64,000 nt of DNA from Rickettsia tamurae (lineage in GTDB: Bacteria; Pseudomonadota; Alphaproteobacteria; Rickettsiales; Rickettsiaceae), in NCBI RefSeq assembly GCF_000751075.1, contig NZ_CCMG01000002.1, forward strand, positions 1 through 64,000, written 5' to 3'. The position numbers were made by a program, and so were the translations under genes. Below, piece after piece: positions 29,161 to 38,176 of the stretch. The stretch's first letter is position 1; the number at the start of each line of letters is the position of its first letter. The notes under the pieces were generated by a model, which saw only the letters and a program-made list of their open reading frames with translations, searched no databases and was not told where the DNA came from.

Positions 29161-30319
29161 ACCTTATCGCTTCAACTATCTTGCTTGCAGCATCTGCTAA
29201 ATCATGTGCCGGTATTATTTCTAAACCGGAATTTGATAAAATTTCTTTGCCTTTTTCAACGTTTGTACCGGCTAAACGAACCACTAACGGTACTTTTATG
29301 CCTATTTCTTTTGCAGCTGCAATAATTCCTTCAGCTATAATATCACAACGCATGATACCGCCGAAAATATTAACTAAAATCCCTTGTACTTCTTTATCGG
29401 ATAGAATTATTTTTAAAGCTTCTTTTACACACTCACGATCGGCCCCGCCACCGACATCCAAGAAATTAGCAGGCGAAGCACCGTAAAGTTTAATAATATC
29501 CATAGTAGCCATGGCAAGACCGGCCCCGTTAACCATACAGCCGATATTACCGTCCATTTTTACATAGCTAAGTCCTGCATTTGCCGCTCTAGTTTCTAAA
29601 GGATCTTCCTCATCGTGATCACGCATTGCCGTAATATTCGGATGCTTAAATAAGCCATTATCGTCAAAAGTAATTTTTGCATCTAAAGCTAATAAGTTCC
29701 CGTCGCTATTTACAATTAACGGGTTGATTTCAATTTGTGCTGCATCGGTTTCAATAAAAGCATTATAGACTGATTTTACTATTTCTTTCATCTGTTTGAC
29801 TTGGTTATCCTTAAAGCCTAACTCATAAGCTATGCCTCGCATATGAAAATCTTGTAAACCGGTTGCAGGATCAACGGAAAATTTAATAATTTTTTCCGGA
29901 GTTTTTTCTGCTACTTCTTCAATATCAACTCCTCCTTCAGTAGAAGCTATGAAAGTAATACAGCTAGCCGATCTATCAAATACTATACTGCAATAATATT
30001 CTTTTAAAATATCACAACCTGATTCGATATAAAGACGGTTTACTTTTTGTCCTTGAGGCCCTGTTTGATGCGTTACTAAATTAATACCAAACATGTCATG
30101 AGCAACTTTTTTGGCTTCTTCTTTACTCTTAACAACCTTAACACCGCCTGCTTTACCTCTACCGCCGGCATGTATTTGTGCTTTAACCACATATACTTCC
30201 GTATTTAATTTATCTATGGTTTCATTAATCCTTTCGGTTTTCGTAACAACTAGCCCGGTGGAAGTAGGTACGCCGTATTTTCTTAAAATCTCTTTTGCTT
30301 GATATTCATGAATATTCAT
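29159..30319 (-). CDS. sucC: succinyl-CoA synthetase beta subunit
   Basis: Nucleotide-binding partner of SucD. The 386-residue ATP-grasp protein starts [20 protein letters not shown]. It has the glycine-rich loop [34 protein letters not shown] for metal binding, and [17 protein letters not shown] and FLDVGGGA in the C-terminal domain. Complete, first in the sucCD pair. The gap upstream (30320-30480) holds a diverged palindromic element. Confidence 0.98.
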   Translation of the reverse strand: MNIHEYQAKEILRKYGVPTSTGLVVTKTERINETIDKLNTEVYVVKAQIHAGGRGKAGGVKVVKSKEEAKKVAHDMFGINLVTHQTGPQGQKVNRLYIESGCDILKEYYCSIVFDRSASCITFIASTEGGVDIEEVAEKTPEKIIKFSVDPATGLQDFHMRGIAYELGFKDNQVKQMKEIVKSVYNAFIETDAAQIEINPLIVNSDGNLLALDAKITFDDNGLFKHPNITAMRDHDEEDPLETRAANAGLSYVKMDGNIGCMVNGAGLAMATMDIIKLYGASPANFLDVGGGADRECVKEALKIILSDKEVQGILVNIFGGIMRCDIIAEGIIAAAKEIGIKVPLVVRLAGTNVEKGKEILSNSGLEIIPAHDLADAASKIVEAIR

Positions 30320-30402
30320 TTTAAATAATTTATTTAAATAATAAAAGCACAGTATAATAACTAATCTTTAAGCTGTAAAGAAGAGAGTTCTTTGTTATTT
30401 AA

Positions 30403-30476
30403 TGTCATACTGTGACTTGACCACGGTATCTTGTATCACAGGCTGTATCCTGAGACTCAAAGCCACGGGGTGACAT
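30403..30476. repeat. palindromic element, GTCATCCCGTGG family (diverged)
   Basis: TGTCATACTGTGACTTGACC at the left and AAGCCACGGGGTGACA at the right. It ends five bases before the relic stop of the cytochrome b561 pseudogene. Confidence 0.75.
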
Positions 30477-30480
30477 TGTG

Positions 30481-31017
30481 CTACTCATTCAACATCCTCT
30501 TAAGTACGTTATCTTTCCTAATAAAGTGATGATATAACGCAGCTAGTATATACAAAATAATTAAAGTAGTAAATAACAAAGCAGCCTTTTTATGGATTTT
30601 TTTAAAGATTTTGGCAAATTGTAAATCTTGAGCAAAAGAATTTATAGTAAACAAACCAAAAAATCAATATGATGGTTTGATAAAATAGTCATTAGAAAGA
30701 CGCTTATCGGCATTAATAACATTAAAAGATATAGCAATTTATATTAATATTAGCGGTTTTTTTCTGCCAATTCGGCATGTCTTCCGGTAGCAAAACTTAG
30801 CATTATAGAATTTCCATAAAAGCCTTATTATTACTAAAGATAAAACAACTATGCCGGTTGCTTCATGTATCCCGTATAGTTGCCATTTTAAAGGAGGCTC
30901 TACGAAATTATCCATTGAGAAACCGACAACGAGCATTACTATAACTATAATACTCATGACCCAGTGAAAAAGTTTTGCAATTAAGCCGTAAGAATTTTCA
31001 GTGTTTGTAAGTAGCAT
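30481..31017 (-). pseudogene. cytochrome b561, frameshifted
   Basis: Would be a four-helix di-haem membrane protein of the b561 family, passing electrons across or within the inner membrane. The N-terminal part starts MLLTNTENSYGLIAKLFHWV (start at 31017; the longer frame to 31062 is repeat-derived). It keeps the haem-ligand helix KLFHWVMSI and YGIHEATGIVVLSLVIIRL. After KFYNAK the frame is lost. Later pieces are readable in other frames: LLPEDMPNWQKKTANIN, LMLLMPIS, FLMTILSNHHIDF, then KKIHKKAALLFTTLII and ALYHHFIRKDNVLKRMLNE with TAG at 30481. At least three shifts, so it is non-functional. Confidence 0.88.
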
Positions 31018-31040
31018 GATACCCCCAAAATTGGTTGCAT

Positions 31041-31122
31041 TGTCATCCCATGGCTTGACCACGGTATCTAGAAAACAACTTGTGAATTTTACTGGATCCC
31101 GTGGTCAAGCCACGGGATAACA
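31041..31122. repeat. palindromic element, GTCATCCCGTGG family
   Basis: TGTCATCCCATGGCTTGACC and GGTCAAGCCACGGGATAACA are the ends. It lies between the S9 peptidase stop and the b561 relic. Confidence 0.85.
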
Positions 31123-31178
31123 CCGAACGCGTTTTTTGATTCATGTACAACGATCCCCGCTCGCAATGACGTAGTATA

Positions 31179-33215
31179 TCAATTCCCAACCACCTTATCT
31201 ATAATCTTTTCTGCCTCTTCGCCGGTAATTTTTTCTTTATCATTCAGGATGAGATTAGCATTCTTTAAGTCATCTCCTATATGCTCTGCTCTTCCTTTTA
31301 AAATCTTGGCTAAAAATTGTTCGGCAAGAGCGTAATATGAGATTTTGTTACCTGGTTTTGCAAAGCCGTGTCCTTCATCTTTGTAAAGTGCATAAACTAC
31401 CGGTATATGCTTTGCTTTCATGCTATTTACAATTTGATCGGATTCTGTTTGTTTTACACGAGGATCGTTAGCTCCTTGAGCAATAAAAAGTGGTTTTTTA
31501 ATATTATCAACAAATGTTAAAGGAGAGCGTTCGTTTAAAAATTCTATATCTTTTTCGTTGTCCCAAGGTCCAATTCTTTTTTTTAATTCATTTAAAGCCG
31601 GTTCCCAATAAGGCGGCACACTTTTAATTAAGGTTAATAAATTTGAAGGTCCTACCATATCAACACCGCAAGCAAATACGTCCGGCGTCATAGTAAGACC
31701 GACTAAAGTTGCATAACCACCGTAACTACCGCCCATAATACAAATTTTATCAGGGTCAGTGATATTATTCTTAACTGCCCAGTTGACTCCATCAAGTAAA
31801 TCATAATGCATCTTTCTTCCCCATTCGAGGTTACTAGCATTAACAAAATCCTTACCAAAGCCTGTAGAACCACGGTAATTAACAGTTAAAACTGCGTAGC
31901 CACGGTTTGCAAGCCATTGATGCTCAGGATCATATCCCCAACTATCACGTACCCACGGACCACCATGAACATTTAAGATTAGAGGTACTTTTCTATCGGG
32001 TATATTATTTTCATCAAGCTTTACATCATTTGGGAAAGTTATATAGCTAACTAAATTAAGTCCATCACGTGACTTGATAATTACCGGAATCATCTTAGCA
32101 AGATTATATTGCTCAAGTTCTTTACGGTTAGTAAATAAAAATTCGGCTTTTTTATTTGCCCTATCATATTTATAATATTTCACCGGTGCATTATCACTAT
32201 CATAAGCTACAATCCAAGTTTTATCATCTAGTGTTCTGCTATTAATAATTAAATCCCCACGATCAAGAGCTTGCAAATATTTAACATCATCTTCAATGTC
32301 TGTATCTAATATTTTGTATGATACTCTATCATAATCTATAGATACCGCTTGAGGAGTTTGTTTGGTAGGATGCACGGTAAATAAGCCTATATCGGCTTTT
32401 GCATCTTCGGCTAATATTTCTTCTTTACCGTTTATAAGTGTTATAGCTTTAAGTGCAGAAGTATTGCGATTGCGTCCATCAACTATATAAAGAATTTCAT
32501 CACTAGCATCAAAGCCTAAAATAGAAGTATTCGCTGAATCTTCCATTGATATTTTAGTAAATAATTCCCACTTATCATTTTTTAGTTCGTAGTATTCCGT
32601 ACCTCCGTCTTTATCAGGTGCAGCAGCGTATCTTATTTGTAAATTATTATCTATGATAAAACCTGTAAATTTCTCATTTTTTAATACTAGCTCTTTTTCT
32701 AAAGTATCTAGATTTAATTTATAAACATCAAAATATTTAGGATCACGCTCATTTAAATCTATTAATATTTCATTAGAGCTTTTATAACTTATCGCAACTA
32801 TACCAGCTCTAACATCACGCTCAGGAGTGAGTAACTTTGTTTCTTTAGTCTCTAGGTTATAGCTATAAAGCCTAAAATTTTCATCACCCTTATGATCTTG
32901 AGAATATATAATATTCTTATTATTATAAGCTATCATATAGTCTCTTATTCCCCGATCTTTATCATGAGTTATAGATTCTGCTTTACTAATATCGTCTGAT
33001 GGTGCTAGCCAAATATTCAAGACGCCGTCTTTGGGTGCAACATATAGAATATATTTGCCGTCGTGGGTTAGAGAAACCCTTGCTTTATCAGGGTTACCGA
33101 ATAAAACTTTTCTTGGGATTATTTGATTGTTATTCACTATCGTTTGCTTTTGAAACATAAAAATACCGACACTTATTATTAATATAGTAGCTATAATATA
33201 GAAAATTTTGCTCAT
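31179..33215 (-). CDS. S9 family prolyl oligopeptidase-type peptidase
   Basis: Serine peptidase that probably cleaves short peptides or acyl-peptides in the periplasm. The 678-residue protein has an N-terminal helix (about 4-20) as signal or anchor and a beta-propeller-like region (about 40-380). The C-terminal alpha/beta-hydrolase domain holds the catalytic triad: Ser497 in CIMGGSYGGYATL, Asp in AQGANDPRVKQTES and His in EGHGFAKPGNK. The propeller normally limits access to small peptides. It is on its own, with repeats on both sides. Confidence 0.93.
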   Translation of the reverse strand: MSKIFYIIATILIISVGIFMFQKQTIVNNNQIIPRKVLFGNPDKARVSLTHDGKYILYVAPKDGVLNIWLAPSDDISKAESITHDKDRGIRDYMIAYNNKNIIYSQDHKGDENFRLYSYNLETKETKLLTPERDVRAGIVAISYKSSNEILIDLNERDPKYFDVYKLNLDTLEKELVLKNEKFTGFIIDNNLQIRYAAAPDKDGGTEYYELKNDKWELFTKISMEDSANTSILGFDASDEILYIVDGRNRNTSALKAITLINGKEEILAEDAKADIGLFTVHPTKQTPQAVSIDYDRVSYKILDTDIEDDVKYLQALDRGDLIINSRTLDDKTWIVAYDSDNAPVKYYKYDRANKKAEFLFTNRKELEQYNLAKMIPVIIKSRDGLNLVSYITFPNDVKLDENNIPDRKVPLILNVHGGPWVRDSWGYDPEHQWLANRGYAVLTVNYRGSTGFGKDFVNASNLEWGRKMHYDLLDGVNWAVKNNITDPDKICIMGGSYGGYATLVGLTMTPDVFACGVDMVGPSNLLTLIKSVPPYWEPALNELKKRIGPWDNEKDIEFLNERSPLTFVDNIKKPLFIAQGANDPRVKQTESDQIVNSMKAKHIPVVYALYKDEGHGFAKPGNKISYYALAEQFLAKILKGRAEHIGDDLKNANLILNDKEKITGEEAEKIIDKVVGN

Positions 33216-33267
33216 TACTAATGGTTTGTTATGTTATTTATAAGTGTCATGCCGTGAATCTAGAGTT

Positions 33268-33509
33268 GTCATTGCGAGCAGACATTGTTGCGTGTATCAA
33301 TTCCACCGCTGTCATCCTGCGACTTGATCGTGGGATCCAGTTTAAAATACTAAATATTTTTTATTGTTTTTTGGATACCGTGGTCAAGCCACGGTATGAC
33401 ACTGAATGCGTTTTTCGATCCAAGCAACAATGCCTTGCGAGCAGCCGTAGGCTGCGTGGCAATCTCGTCAAATATCCTGAGATTACTTCGTAATTTCCTC
33501 ACAATGACG
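33268..33509. repeat. three-level nest of palindromic elements
   Basis: The outer ends are TGTCATTGCGAGCAGAC (33268) and the inverse TTCCTCACAATGACGA (about 33509). Inside is CATTGTTGCGTGTATCAA (33283) paired with TTTCGATCCAAGCAACAATG (33432). Inside that is TGTCATCCTGCGACTTGATC (33310) paired with GGTCAAGCCACGGTATGACA (33401). It shows elements inserted into elements. Confidence 0.85.
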
Positions 33510-33559
33510 ACTTGGTGTTCACGCAAGTAGCATCTCCTCGTAATGACCTAGAATTTTAT

Positions 33560-34195
33560 TTACACTCTCTCAATATTGCTTAAAAACCAATCAACTTCTT
33601 TGGCATTAGCATTACGTGTAAATGTCCATTCTTCTTTTAAATCTTCGATTTTGTCAACTACATTTTTACCTTGAAATAGTAATTTAATAAATATGTTATT
33701 ACCGAACATGTAAATTTCTGAATATTTTGCACTTAAAGCCGATGAGTCAAAAAAATTACCGTAAGACGGCGTTATTTTTTCAAATTCTTCCAAGTATCTT
33801 TTATCTATCAGCTCAGATAATTCTTGAGTGTCTTTTTTATAAGCAGCTTCTATAATCATTTGAAAAGCAGTTTTAGCATTATTTACAAATTTAACCGGAT
33901 CAAAGGAATAAAGGCGTTTATGGACTTGTTCCATTCCATCTACGACCGTAGTTATATTGTGTTCCACTATTATATTTTTAAAGGCTTTAATATCTTGGGC
34001 TGTTGGAATATTTTTTTCTTCTTTATTAGATTTAACTGTACTGTAAGTTATGTCCTTAATAACCGGTTCGCCAAAATAAGATTTTTGCTTTGTCTGTTCC
34101 TCTTCTGAAGTAGAACCGAGAGTCGTAATTAATTTGTTAATAATAAAAAAGGCAATAACGGCAAAAATTAATAACTCTATTATTTGAGGAGACAT
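33560..34195 (-). CDS. Tim44-domain protein
   Basis: Bacterial relative of mitochondrial Tim44, thought to act at the inner membrane in protein handling. The 211-residue protein has a membrane helix at about 6-21 (IIELLIFAVIAFFIINKLIT) and a charged linker. The Tim44-like domain runs from about 90 to 208, with FVNNAKTAFQMIIEAAYKKD and a closing KEEWTFTRNANAKEVDWFL. Complete. An A+T-rich gap and a structured element separate it from rbfA upstream. Confidence 0.9.
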   Translation of the reverse strand: MSPQIIELLIFAVIAFFIINKLITTLGSTSEEEQTKQKSYFGEPVIKDITYSTVKSNKEEKNIPTAQDIKAFKNIIVEHNITTVVDGMEQVHKRLYSFDPVKFVNNAKTAFQMIIEAAYKKDTQELSELIDKRYLEEFEKITPSYGNFFDSSALSAKYSEIYMFGNNIFIKLLFQGKNVVDKIEDLKEEWTFTRNANAKEVDWFLSNIERV

Positions 34196-34429
34196 TTTCT
34201 ATTTATTTTTATTAAAAGATTATTCTTATATATTAATATAAAAAAATAATCTTTTAAAGTTATTTAATAAAAATAAGGATTTATTTTTATTTTAGTTATA
34301 CTTAAAGTTTAAAAAATATTAAAAAATAGCTAAAATATCTTGATTATTTCAATTATTATGATATTATCATTTTGTAAATGATGTTTAAACTCTATCATTG
34401 CAAAACATTTATAGCCTTTAGTCCATTTA

Positions 34430-34518
34430 TGCTAGGGGGTTGTTGTACTAAAGCTTAATTTTTAAGCGTTTTTAGTATAACGGATATTGTTTTCAATGAT
34501 TGAGTTTATCCCCTAGCA
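34430..34518 (-). ncRNA. candidate structured RNA or composite palindrome beside rbfA
   Basis: Three nested or adjacent inverted repeats make a three-way-junction layout. The closing stem is TGCTAGGGG (34430-34438) with CCCCTAGCA (34510-34518). A long hairpin has GTTGTACTAAA (34442-34452) with TTTAGTATAAC (34471-34481), continued by GCTTAA/TTAAGC around a TTT loop. A small hairpin is ATTG/CAAT at 34486-34497. It starts one base after the rbfA stop. I see no second copy in the window and no T run for a classical terminator. It could be a small RNA, a processed 3' end or a repeat family. The rest of 34196-34429 is A+T-rich with nothing else supported. Confidence 0.4.
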
Positions 34519-34519
34519 C

Positions 34520-34882
34520 CTATATATTTTTTAGTAACTCTTCCACTTTTATAGCATTATCAAATCCGTGATCGTAATGAAATCTTATATCAGGCGAGAA
34601 TTTCATATTTATTTTATTAGTAATAAAATTTCTGATAGCATTTTTAGAATTATTTAATGCATCCATAATTTCATCTATTGTTAGTTTAGTATTAAAAGGC
34701 AAGAAATAACAATTAGCTATTTTTAGGTCGGCAGTAACTATAACTTTCGTAATAGTAAGAGGACAATCAAAAAGTCTGCTATCCAGCATTTTACCACGCC
34801 TTAGAATTTCGATTAATGCTTCATTTATAATGCTTGCTAATTTTTGTTGTCTATGAGAATTAGTTTTGGTTAATTTTTTCAT
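34520..34882 (-). CDS. rbfA: 30S ribosome-binding factor A
   Basis: Assists late maturation of the 30S subunit and 16S rRNA 5' end processing. The 120-residue KH-type protein has [22 protein letters not shown] at the N terminus and [22 protein letters not shown] at the C terminus, both typical. Complete. It follows the DedA-like gene by three bases, so it is likely co-transcribed with it. Confidence 0.96.
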   Translation of the reverse strand: MKKLTKTNSHRQQKLASIINEALIEILRRGKMLDSRLFDCPLTITKVIVTADLKIANCYFLPFNTKLTIDEIMDALNNSKNAIRNFITNKINMKFSPDIRFHYDHGFDNAIKVEELLKNI

Positions 34883-34885
34883 GAG

Positions 34886-35311
34886 TTAAAATATATACAA
34901 TTCTAGAGCATAATAGCATGCTTTTGCCAAACAACCAATACCTAAAAATTTTAGAAATTTTGTTTTAAAAAAACCGGAAAATAAGGAAATAAAGCATCCC
35001 CAAAAAGGAAAGGCCATTAAGAAAATTATAAATATCTCATATTTATAATATAATTTTGTTAAATTTTTATGTCTTAAGATATTTTGTTCATTTTTGGAAG
35101 CATAAAAGATATTTAAAACTATTCTTCCAAAAATATAATTGACTGCATTACCGCTAAGAGAAGCACAAATAGCTACTAGCAGCATTATTAAACTATTATA
35201 GCCCCTAAACATTTTCATAGAGTGAAATATTAATTCATTCTGAAAACCGATAACAAGATTTGAGACAAAACTATCAACAAATAATAAACTATATGCTTCA
35301 AATTGATTCAT
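34886..35311 (-). CDS. DedA/YqaA-like (VTT domain) membrane protein
   Basis: Probable inner-membrane protein with about four helices; relatives handle lipid flipping or membrane potential, but this member's role is unknown. I take the ATG at 35311 (MNQFEAYSLLFVDSFVSN) over 35344. The family cue is ASLSGNAVNYIFGRIVL, and the end is strongly hydrophobic. At 142 residues it is of YqaA size. Confidence 0.75.
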   Translation of the reverse strand: MNQFEAYSLLFVDSFVSNLVIGFQNELIFHSMKMFRGYNSLIMLLVAICASLSGNAVNYIFGRIVLNIFYASKNEQNILRHKNLTKLYYKYEIFIIFLMAFPFWGCFISLFSGFFKTKFLKFLGIGCLAKACYYALELYIF

Positions 35312-35348
35312 AAATGTAATATATTGAATTTTAATTAGGGGCATTAAT

Positions 35349-35450
35349 CGTCATTGCGAGCGACTATAAGGAGCGTGGCAATCTCATGAAGTAATATAAA
35401 ATCCCTGAGGTTGCTTCGTCAATTGCTATGCAATTTCCTCGCAATGACGA
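35349..35450. repeat. palindromic element, CGTCATTGCGAG family
   Basis: CGTCATTGCGAGCGACTATA and AATTTCCTCGCAATGACGA are the ends. Lies in the divergent gap between the DedA-like and RDD genes, so it may carry or disrupt promoters. Confidence 0.88.
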
Positions 35451-35495
35451 TTTCGGCAACCCTTACTATCTAACACCAAAATAAAGTAACCGGCA

Positions 35496-36017
35496 ATGAA
35501 AAAGCAAATTATTTATCCTGATTTTATAGCACGAATTTTTTCTACGGCACTTGATTTATCATTATTTGCCTTTATAGCAATCCCAATATCACAATTTTGT
35601 TCTTTTAATTTATTATGGTTGTTCTTTAATGATTATTTCCTTAGCAATAACATTAATCTTCATAATCCCAATGAAATGTTTAACTCTGTTATGAGTCAGG
35701 AATTTTATGAATATCTTAAAGCAGGAAATTTTAATAAATATATTTTGTTTAATATTTCAATTTTTGCTACTAATATATTAGTAATAGGCTCATATTTCAT
35801 AACACTTTGGTATTATAAAGGTGCAACGCTTAGTAAAATGTTTTTACGTATGAAAATCGTAGATGCCGTAACATTAAATCGTCCGACTTTAAAGCAGTTA
35901 ATTAAAAGATTTTTAGGATATATGACTTTTCCTATAGGTATTTTTTTCATACTTTTTTCTTCTAAAAAACAAGCATTACATGATAAAATAGCCGGAACCG
36001 TCGTTATTAAGTCTTAA
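35496..36017 (+). CDS. RDD-family membrane protein
   Basis: Integral membrane protein of unknown transport or structural role. The 173 residues have three or so helices, with PDFIARIFSTALDLSLFAFI at the start (Arg13 and Asp19 spaced as in the family). GATLSKMFLRMKIVDA and LHDKIAGTVVIK give the RDD C-terminal pattern. It precedes recR, separated by a palindromic element. Confidence 0.87.
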   Translation: MKKQIIYPDFIARIFSTALDLSLFAFIAIPISQFCSFNLLWLFFNDYFLSNNINLHNPNEMFNSVMSQEFYEYLKAGNFNKYILFNISIFATNILVIGSYFITLWYYKGATLSKMFLRMKIVDAVTLNRPTLKQLIKRFLGYMTFPIGIFFILFSSKKQALHDKIAGTVVIKS

Positions 36018-36033
36018 ATATACTTCTAAGTAA

Positions 36034-36160
36034 TAGACGAAGTTTAATTTGGAAAAGAGCAAGGAGTTTATAAGGCGAGGAGCGGAGCGTATACTTAATA
36101 CGTGGCTACCTGCGAACTTATTAGACGACGTAGCCAATTTTTCAAATTAAACGAGTATAT
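36034..36160. repeat. palindromic element ending at the recR start
   Basis: Inner inverted arms GTTTAATTTGGAAAA and TTTTTCAAATTAAAC, with GCGAGGAGCGGAGCG inside. An inverted copy is at 41809-41939 after gpsA and a fragment is at 24408-24434. Its right end ACGAGTATATTT abuts the recR ATG. Confidence 0.85.
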
Positions 36161-36162
36161 TT

Positions 36163-36768
36163 ATGAATGAAACAAATGATAATGATATAGATCAGCTAAT
36201 TTACCTTTTTTCAAAATTACCCGGTCTTGGTAGTAGGTCGGCAAGACGTATAGTATTATACTTACTACAAGATAAAGATATAAGGTTAAAAAGCCTGATT
36301 AATAATCTTGTAGAGATAGATAAGAAAATAGTAAAATGCAAGATTTGCGGTAATATGGATACGGAAAATATTTGCCGTATTTGTTCTTCTGAATATAGAG
36401 ATAAATCAATTATTGCTATTGTCGAAACTGTGGCTGAATTATGGGCAATAGAGCGTAGCGGTAATTTTAAAGGTTTATATCATGTACTCGGTCATAATTT
36501 ATCGGCAGCTAGTAGACAAAACCCTAGCATACTTCGGTTACCTGAACTACTTAAAAGATGTTTTGCAGAAAATATTAAAGAAGTTATTATTGCTACTAAT
36601 TCTACTTTAGAAGGTCAGACTACTGCTTATTTTATTACAGAATATTTAAAAGAGCATCCTGCTAAAATTTCTCGCCTTGCTAGTGGTATACCTATCGGAG
36701 GTGAACTTGATTATTTAGACGAAGGTACTTTATCTGCCGCTATTAACCTACGCCAACCTTTTGAGTAA
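36163..36768 (+). CDS. recR: recombination mediator RecR
   Basis: Works with RecO (and RecF) to load RecA on gaps. The 201-residue protein has an N-terminal HhH region ([19 protein letters not shown]), a four-cysteine zinc site (Cys59, 62, 71, 74) and a Toprim domain starting [30 protein letters not shown] lies inside the Toprim domain, and the end [16 protein letters not shown] is typical. The leader is repeat-derived, without an obvious purine-rich ribosome site other than GAGTA. Confidence 0.96.
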   Translation: MNETNDNDIDQLIYLFSKLPGLGSRSARRIVLYLLQDKDIRLKSLINNLVEIDKKIVKCKICGNMDTENICRICSSEYRDKSIIAIVETVAELWAIERSGNFKGLYHVLGHNLSAASRQNPSILRLPELLKRCFAENIKEVIIATNSTLEGQTTAYFITEYLKEHPAKISRLASGIPIGGELDYLDEGTLSAAINLRQPFE

Positions 36769-36840
36769 AATATTAATAAAAATTGACAATTTTATTAAAA
36801 AATGTTTAATCTGAAGCTTCTATATCACAAAAGAGGTTTT

Positions 36841-37889
36841 ATGCAGAATTTTAAAATTAATTCAAAATCGGTTGCTAATATGGTAGCACAGATTAGAGTA
36901 AAACAATTAGCTATTAGAGATTCACAAAATAAAATTCAAAAAATTATAGTTGAAGAAAGAGGAAAGAAGTTTAATAAAAGCAACGAAGAGTTAGTGCAAG
37001 AAATAGAGGACAAAATACAGCAATATTTAGAAACTAGTAAAGCAATAAATAATTACTTAAAAGATCAAAGTATAGATGATGTAGAATTAAAATACAATAA
37101 AACTGATATACAGCTCAAAATGGTTTATGAATATGTGAAACAACAAAAAGGTAATTTAATAGACCAAATAATAAAAAAGAAATTTTATCATGGTCTATCA
37201 AATGACATATCTCCTAATGAATTACCTGTTTTACAATCGGATAGTAGGATCTCGTATTGGGGTAATGAAAATTCTTCTGTTAGTTCAGTATTATTAAAGA
37301 GTATTGCTAAAATACTTAAAGCTGAAACACCTACTATGATAGGTGCTGCTACATTTTATCTAATTTAGTACCAAAACATTATCCTTTTGCTAATGAAGAA
37401 GGAATATTACTTTTTGGAGATTACCAATTTGGCGGTCATAACTACTTTGAAAATTGGTCAGTATTCGCTCCAGAGGATTGCTCAAGTTCAGTAGGTAAAG
37501 CGACTTATGTAAAGGCTGAACAAATAAAAGATATATCAACTCAAAAAATGAAAGAAGACTGAAGTCAATATGGTTATGAGTTAGTTGTCGAATTAGATGG
37601 TAGTATAAATGATAGTAAATTAGAATTAGTAAAGCCAGGAGATATTTGCCTTTATAAAGATAAGCCTCATGTAGGAATAATTGCAAATATCTTAGAAAAA
37701 AGTATAACCACATTACAATTTGCTAGAGATATAGATAGAGAAAGAGAAAAAATATTGGGTGGTGGAATTTATTATGATAATTTGAGTGATGATAAATATG
37801 CTGCTTATATTTTACGTGAACCATTAAGTGAGTCTATATCCTTAAGTAATCTTTTAAATAAGATAGATGCAAAATATGTAGAGCTATAG
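36841..37889 (+). pseudogene. cysteine-peptidase-like (CHAP/NlpC-like) protein, broken
   Basis: Starts at the ATG at 36841, after an AGAGG ribosome site. The first part (about 175 codons) is charged and helical (QIRVKQLAIRDSQNKIQ). The frame shifts near 37362. The second part reads NLVPKHYPFANEEGILLFGD, then FAPEDCSSSVGKATYVKAEQ, then an in-frame TGA at 37559-37561, then YELVVELDG and KPGDICLYKDKPHVGIIANI. The Cys in EDCSSSVGK and His in KPHVGIIAN have the order and spacing of a CHAP/NlpC-type peptidase, which would act on peptidoglycan or proteins; that assignment is inference. Two lesions make it a pseudogene. Confidence 0.7.
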
Positions 37890-38176
37890 TAAACTGAGAT
37901 GTATAATACAAGTCTACTTTTTTAAAATAATTTTAAGTAAAATTAATATTTTATTAATATAATATTTAAAAATTGTTAATTTCTGACCTCTATGTAATTC
38001 TAAAGAGGGGGCTTGTATTTAAGGAATATTGCGAGTTTCGAGCGGTAACCATAAAATATGGTTATTTTCAGAAAAGTTAATAGAAGACTTTTTTGATTTC
38101 ATAATGCCTAGTTATTTTTAGCAAGGCATCATACATTAATTTAATTCTTAGTCAAAAAATTATTAATATTTTTTAA
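37890..38176. other. A+T-rich intergenic stretch with small inverted repeats
   Basis: No reading frame. It holds ACCTCT...AGAGGGGG, TAACCATAAAATATGGTTA and ATGCCTAGTT...AGCAAGGCAT as short hairpins. It lies between two converging genes and may carry transcription ends. Confidence 0.35.

Noticed and set aside
34430-34518. Classical Rho-independent terminator for rbfA
   Set aside because: The stem is not followed by a T run and the structure has three stems; a terminator reading does not fit.
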